From Clostridia bacterium (GTDB taxonomy: Bacteria; Bacillota; Clostridia; Christensenellales; DTU072): 7,165 bases of DNA. Positions within the stretch are counted from its first letter, which is position 1. Every line of letters starts with the position of its first letter. The notes beneath the pieces are model-generated. The model had not been told where the DNA came from. It worked only from the letters and a program-made list of their open reading frames with translations, and ran no database searches. A program made the translations under genes and the position numbers. The DNA lies in assembly GCA_028703745.1 (NCBI GenBank), contig JAQVME010000065.1, forward strand, positions 1-7,165, given 5' to 3'. Below, in pieces: positions 5,443 to 7,165 of the stretch.

Positions 5443-5923
5443 AAATTATTATGCGCTCCGGCGATACGCCGACTGCTGTCTGCACCGCCTCGTTTATCAT
5501 TTCATTAATATTTATATTCTTACTATTTTCCGATATGACTGCGTTTTGCGCCGATACTATAATGTTTGTTATTTCGGTTGATGAGGCGTTATAAGAAAAA
5601 TTTATGCATACAGTACATCCGCTTATGCCTTTTTCTTCAATATAATTCTCAATCAGCCTCTCTTTGGCATCATATTGCGCCGTATATAGCCGAAAAAGCA
5701 GATCGCCGTCGGTGCTTATTTCTCCGCCATCCTCGCTGAAAACCGCAAAAAAGTTTTGGTCCTCATTCAGCAATTTAGGAAGCGGCGCTATTATGACGGC
5801 GATTACGATAATGGACATTATTCCCTTGATATATTTTTTTGTCTCTCCCTCTGTCAGCAACAAATCGAATATCACCGTCAAAACTACGACGCATACTATA
5901 GAAATAATCCAGCTTTTCATCAT
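5426..5923 (-). CDS. spoIIIAF: Stage III sporulation protein SpoIIIAF
   Basis: Mother-cell membrane component of the SpoIIIA complex. Seen: two N-terminal membrane segments (about 5-23 and 34-50) joined by a short loop (TEGETKKYIKG), then a soluble domain (about 75-165) ending in INEAVQTAVGVSPERIIIYG (143-162), which resembles the ring-building fold also found in SpoIIIAG and SpoIIIAH. It has 165 residues against about 206 in Bacillus. The start has two ATGs in a row; GGAG lies 4 bases before the first and 7 before the second, so translation may begin at Met2 (5920). The first ATG overlaps the spoIIIAE stop (5920-5922). Identity comes from both the membrane pattern and the gene order. Confidence 0.93.
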   Translation of the reverse strand: MMKSWIISIVCVVVLTVIFDLLLTEGETKKYIKGIMSIIVIAVIIAPLPKLLNEDQNFFAVFSEDGGEISTDGDLLFRLYTAQYDAKERLIENYIEEKGISGCTVCINFSYNASSTEITNIIVSAQNAVISENSKNININEMINEAVQTAVGVSPERIIIYGKEL

Positions 5924-7113
5924 ATCACTCCGAAATTACACGTAGTAATAATCAGCATTACCATAATAAAAAACAGAAACGCAAAGCCTGCGACGATAGC
6001 TACAAGCGTTACAAGGTTCTTTGAAGTGGAATACAGCATATTTGATATTCTCGGGTCGGATATCGGCTCTACTATTGCAGAGGCAATACGCAGCGCGAAA
6101 ATAAGCGCGATTATCTTCACCAGCGGCGCAAGCGCTATAAAAAACAGAACTATTATGCTGCAAAGTCCCAACGCGTTTTTTATTACCACACAGCTCGCCA
6201 GCACAAGGTCGAAGCCCTCCGATAAATAACCGCCGAGTATGGGCACATAGCTCGACAGCGCAAACTTCGCCGATTTTATCGTCACCGTGTCAAATGCCGT
6301 GCCGGTAATACCTTGCGCCGTAATAAAAGTAATAAAAAGGCTGAAAATTATGCCCAGCGTCCATTCGGCAATAGACTTCGTCGTTTTATTGAGCTTTTCC
6401 AGCTTGATGCTATCGCTGAGGTTGCCGACTATGCCGAACACGACAGAAGCAATAAACATCGGAAGTATAAACACGTTTATTACCTTTATCATAACCGTTG
6501 TCATTACCGTCATAAGCGGCTGATAGATACCTGCGCTTCCCACTCCGCCGAGCGCGGACGTAAGCGTCAACAGCACGGGGAAGCAATAGCCCATAAGCGT
6601 GTCCATATCGGAAACCGTTTTTTTCACCGATACTACCGCATCTGCGACGGCGTAGCCGAGAATTGTGATTATCGCGCCGTAGCATACGATATATATAATC
6701 TGATTCGTAGAAGCTTTGGAAAAGCCTGAGGTCAGTCCGGAAAAAACGCCGTATAATATGGCGATTATTATTATCATAATCATAAGCGGCAGCACCTTGA
6801 GAACGCTGCTTATAAGCATTTTGATTATGCTGTTAAATACCGTGGCGAGGTCAAGCTTAGTTTTTCCGTCTATTATATTCTTAATAATATCCTTTATTCC
6901 CGAACCGAGGCTCTTGAGATATTCGTCCTCTAATCGGAGAAAAAACGCCTCGAACGCGTTGAGGTTTAGCTCGTTTATGCGGTTGTCCACCTCTTGCCCT
7001 ATCTTTTTTGCCGCCTCCTGCTCCTCCTCCTGTGTTTCGGCAAAGGCAACAGCCCCTTGAAAGGGCAATAGCGCAAGCGCAATTATTATAATAAACAGCG
7101 CGACTTTCTTCAT
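5920..7113 (-). CDS. spoIIIAE: Stage III sporulation protein SpoIIIAE
   Basis: Large polytopic mother-cell membrane protein, thought to be the membrane core of the SpoIIIA channel or exporter. It has 397 residues, nearly equal to the Bacillus protein (399). Seen: a signal peptide (1-25, hydrophobic core then AVAFA, cleavage likely before E26), an acidic, helical extracytoplasmic stretch (26-95), then about seven membrane segments: roughly 103-128, 138-160, 176-195, 205-230, 250-270, 303-347 (long enough for two) and 366-391. The conserved LGGYLSEGFDLV region is at 293-304 and the VEPISDPRIS loop at 348-357. Its start overlaps the spoIIIAD stop (ATGA, 7110-7113) and its stop overlaps spoIIIAF, so the genes are tightly coupled. 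Confidence 0.96.
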   Translation of the reverse strand: MKKVALFIIIIALALLPFQGAVAFAETQEEEQEAAKKIGQEVDNRINELNLNAFEAFFLRLEDEYLKSLGSGIKDIIKNIIDGKTKLDLATVFNSIIKMLISSVLKVLPLMIMIIIIAILYGVFSGLTSGFSKASTNQIIYIVCYGAIITILGYAVADAVVSVKKTVSDMDTLMGYCFPVLLTLTSALGGVGSAGIYQPLMTVMTTVMIKVINVFILPMFIASVVFGIVGNLSDSIKLEKLNKTTKSIAEWTLGIIFSLFITFITAQGITGTAFDTVTIKSAKFALSSYVPILGGYLSEGFDLVLASCVVIKNALGLCSIIVLFFIALAPLVKIIALIFALRIASAIVEPISDPRISNMLYSTSKNLVTLVAIVAGFAFLFFIMVMLIITTCNFGVI

Positions 7114-7165
7114 AATAACCCGCCAATTATGTCAATAATGCCCGTAATAACAGGTAAAGCCATAA
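7110..7165 (-). CDS. spoIIIAD: Stage III sporulation protein SpoIIIAD, C-terminal end only
   Basis: Only the last 17 codons and the TGA are in the window. In frame they read MALPVITGIIDIIGGLL and stop at 7110-7112. This hydrophobic tail fits the end of a small membrane protein of the SpoIIIAC/AD type. The stop overlaps the spoIIIAE start by four bases (ATGA). The name rests mainly on position directly before spoIIIAE; the gene start is beyond the window. Confidence 0.75.
   Translation of the reverse strand, partial: MALPVITGIIDIIGGLL

Noticed and set aside
5756..6229. Plus-strand open frame of 157 codons
   Set aside because: Opposite spoIIIAF and spoIIIAE; low-complexity translation with no ribosome site or family pattern.
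6410..6685. Minus-strand arginine-rich frame inside spoIIIAE
   Set aside because: Alternate frame of a certain gene; its composition is only a consequence of the codons above it.

Overview
The window is a minus-strand gene block from an endospore-forming Firmicute, most likely a member of the Clostridia. It carries the distal half of the spoIIIA sporulation operon, followed by the housekeeping run asp23-like (yqhY) - nusB - folD - xseA - xseB - ispA. Clostridia often show this order, with accB/accC missing between spoIIIAH and yqhY (Bacillus has them there). Coding density is very high: most junctions overlap by 4 to 17 bases. No transposase, phage gene, CRISPR array, tRNA or rRNA is visible.

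Layout in transcription order (high to low coordinate): the last codons of spoIIIAD (7165-7110); spoIIIAE (7113-5920); spoIIIAF (5923-5426); spoIIIAG (5442-4882); spoIIIAH (4853-4380). These build the mother-cell half of the SpoIIIA-SpoIIQ channel or secretion complex that spans the two membranes around the engulfed forespore. A 37-base gap after spoIIIAH contains a convincing extended -10 promoter (TTGCAC-N17-TATACT preceded by TGT). It probably lets the housekeeping genes be expressed in vegetative cells, independently of the sporulation genes. After it come an Asp23/Gls24-family gene (start best placed at 4315), nusB (transcription antitermination), folD (one-carbon folate metabolism), xseA and xseB (both subunits of exonuclease VII) and ispA (farnesyl diphosphate synthase). 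The IspA protein lacks about 16 residues just after its second Asp-rich motif.

The most interesting part is positions 1-509, which hold no credible protein gene. On the minus strand, just after ispA, there is a second extended -10 promoter (TTGCAT-N17-TAGTAT preceded by TGC). At least 440 nt follow that fold into a series of well-supported local hairpins. An intergenic large structured RNA directly downstream of ispA, in a spoIIIA-nusB-folD-xseAB-ispA block, is the known genomic setting of OLE (ornate, large, extremophilic) RNA. I therefore call this a candidate OLE RNA, cut at its 3' side by the window edge. That call rests on synteny, promoter and structure; I could not run a covariance-model search.
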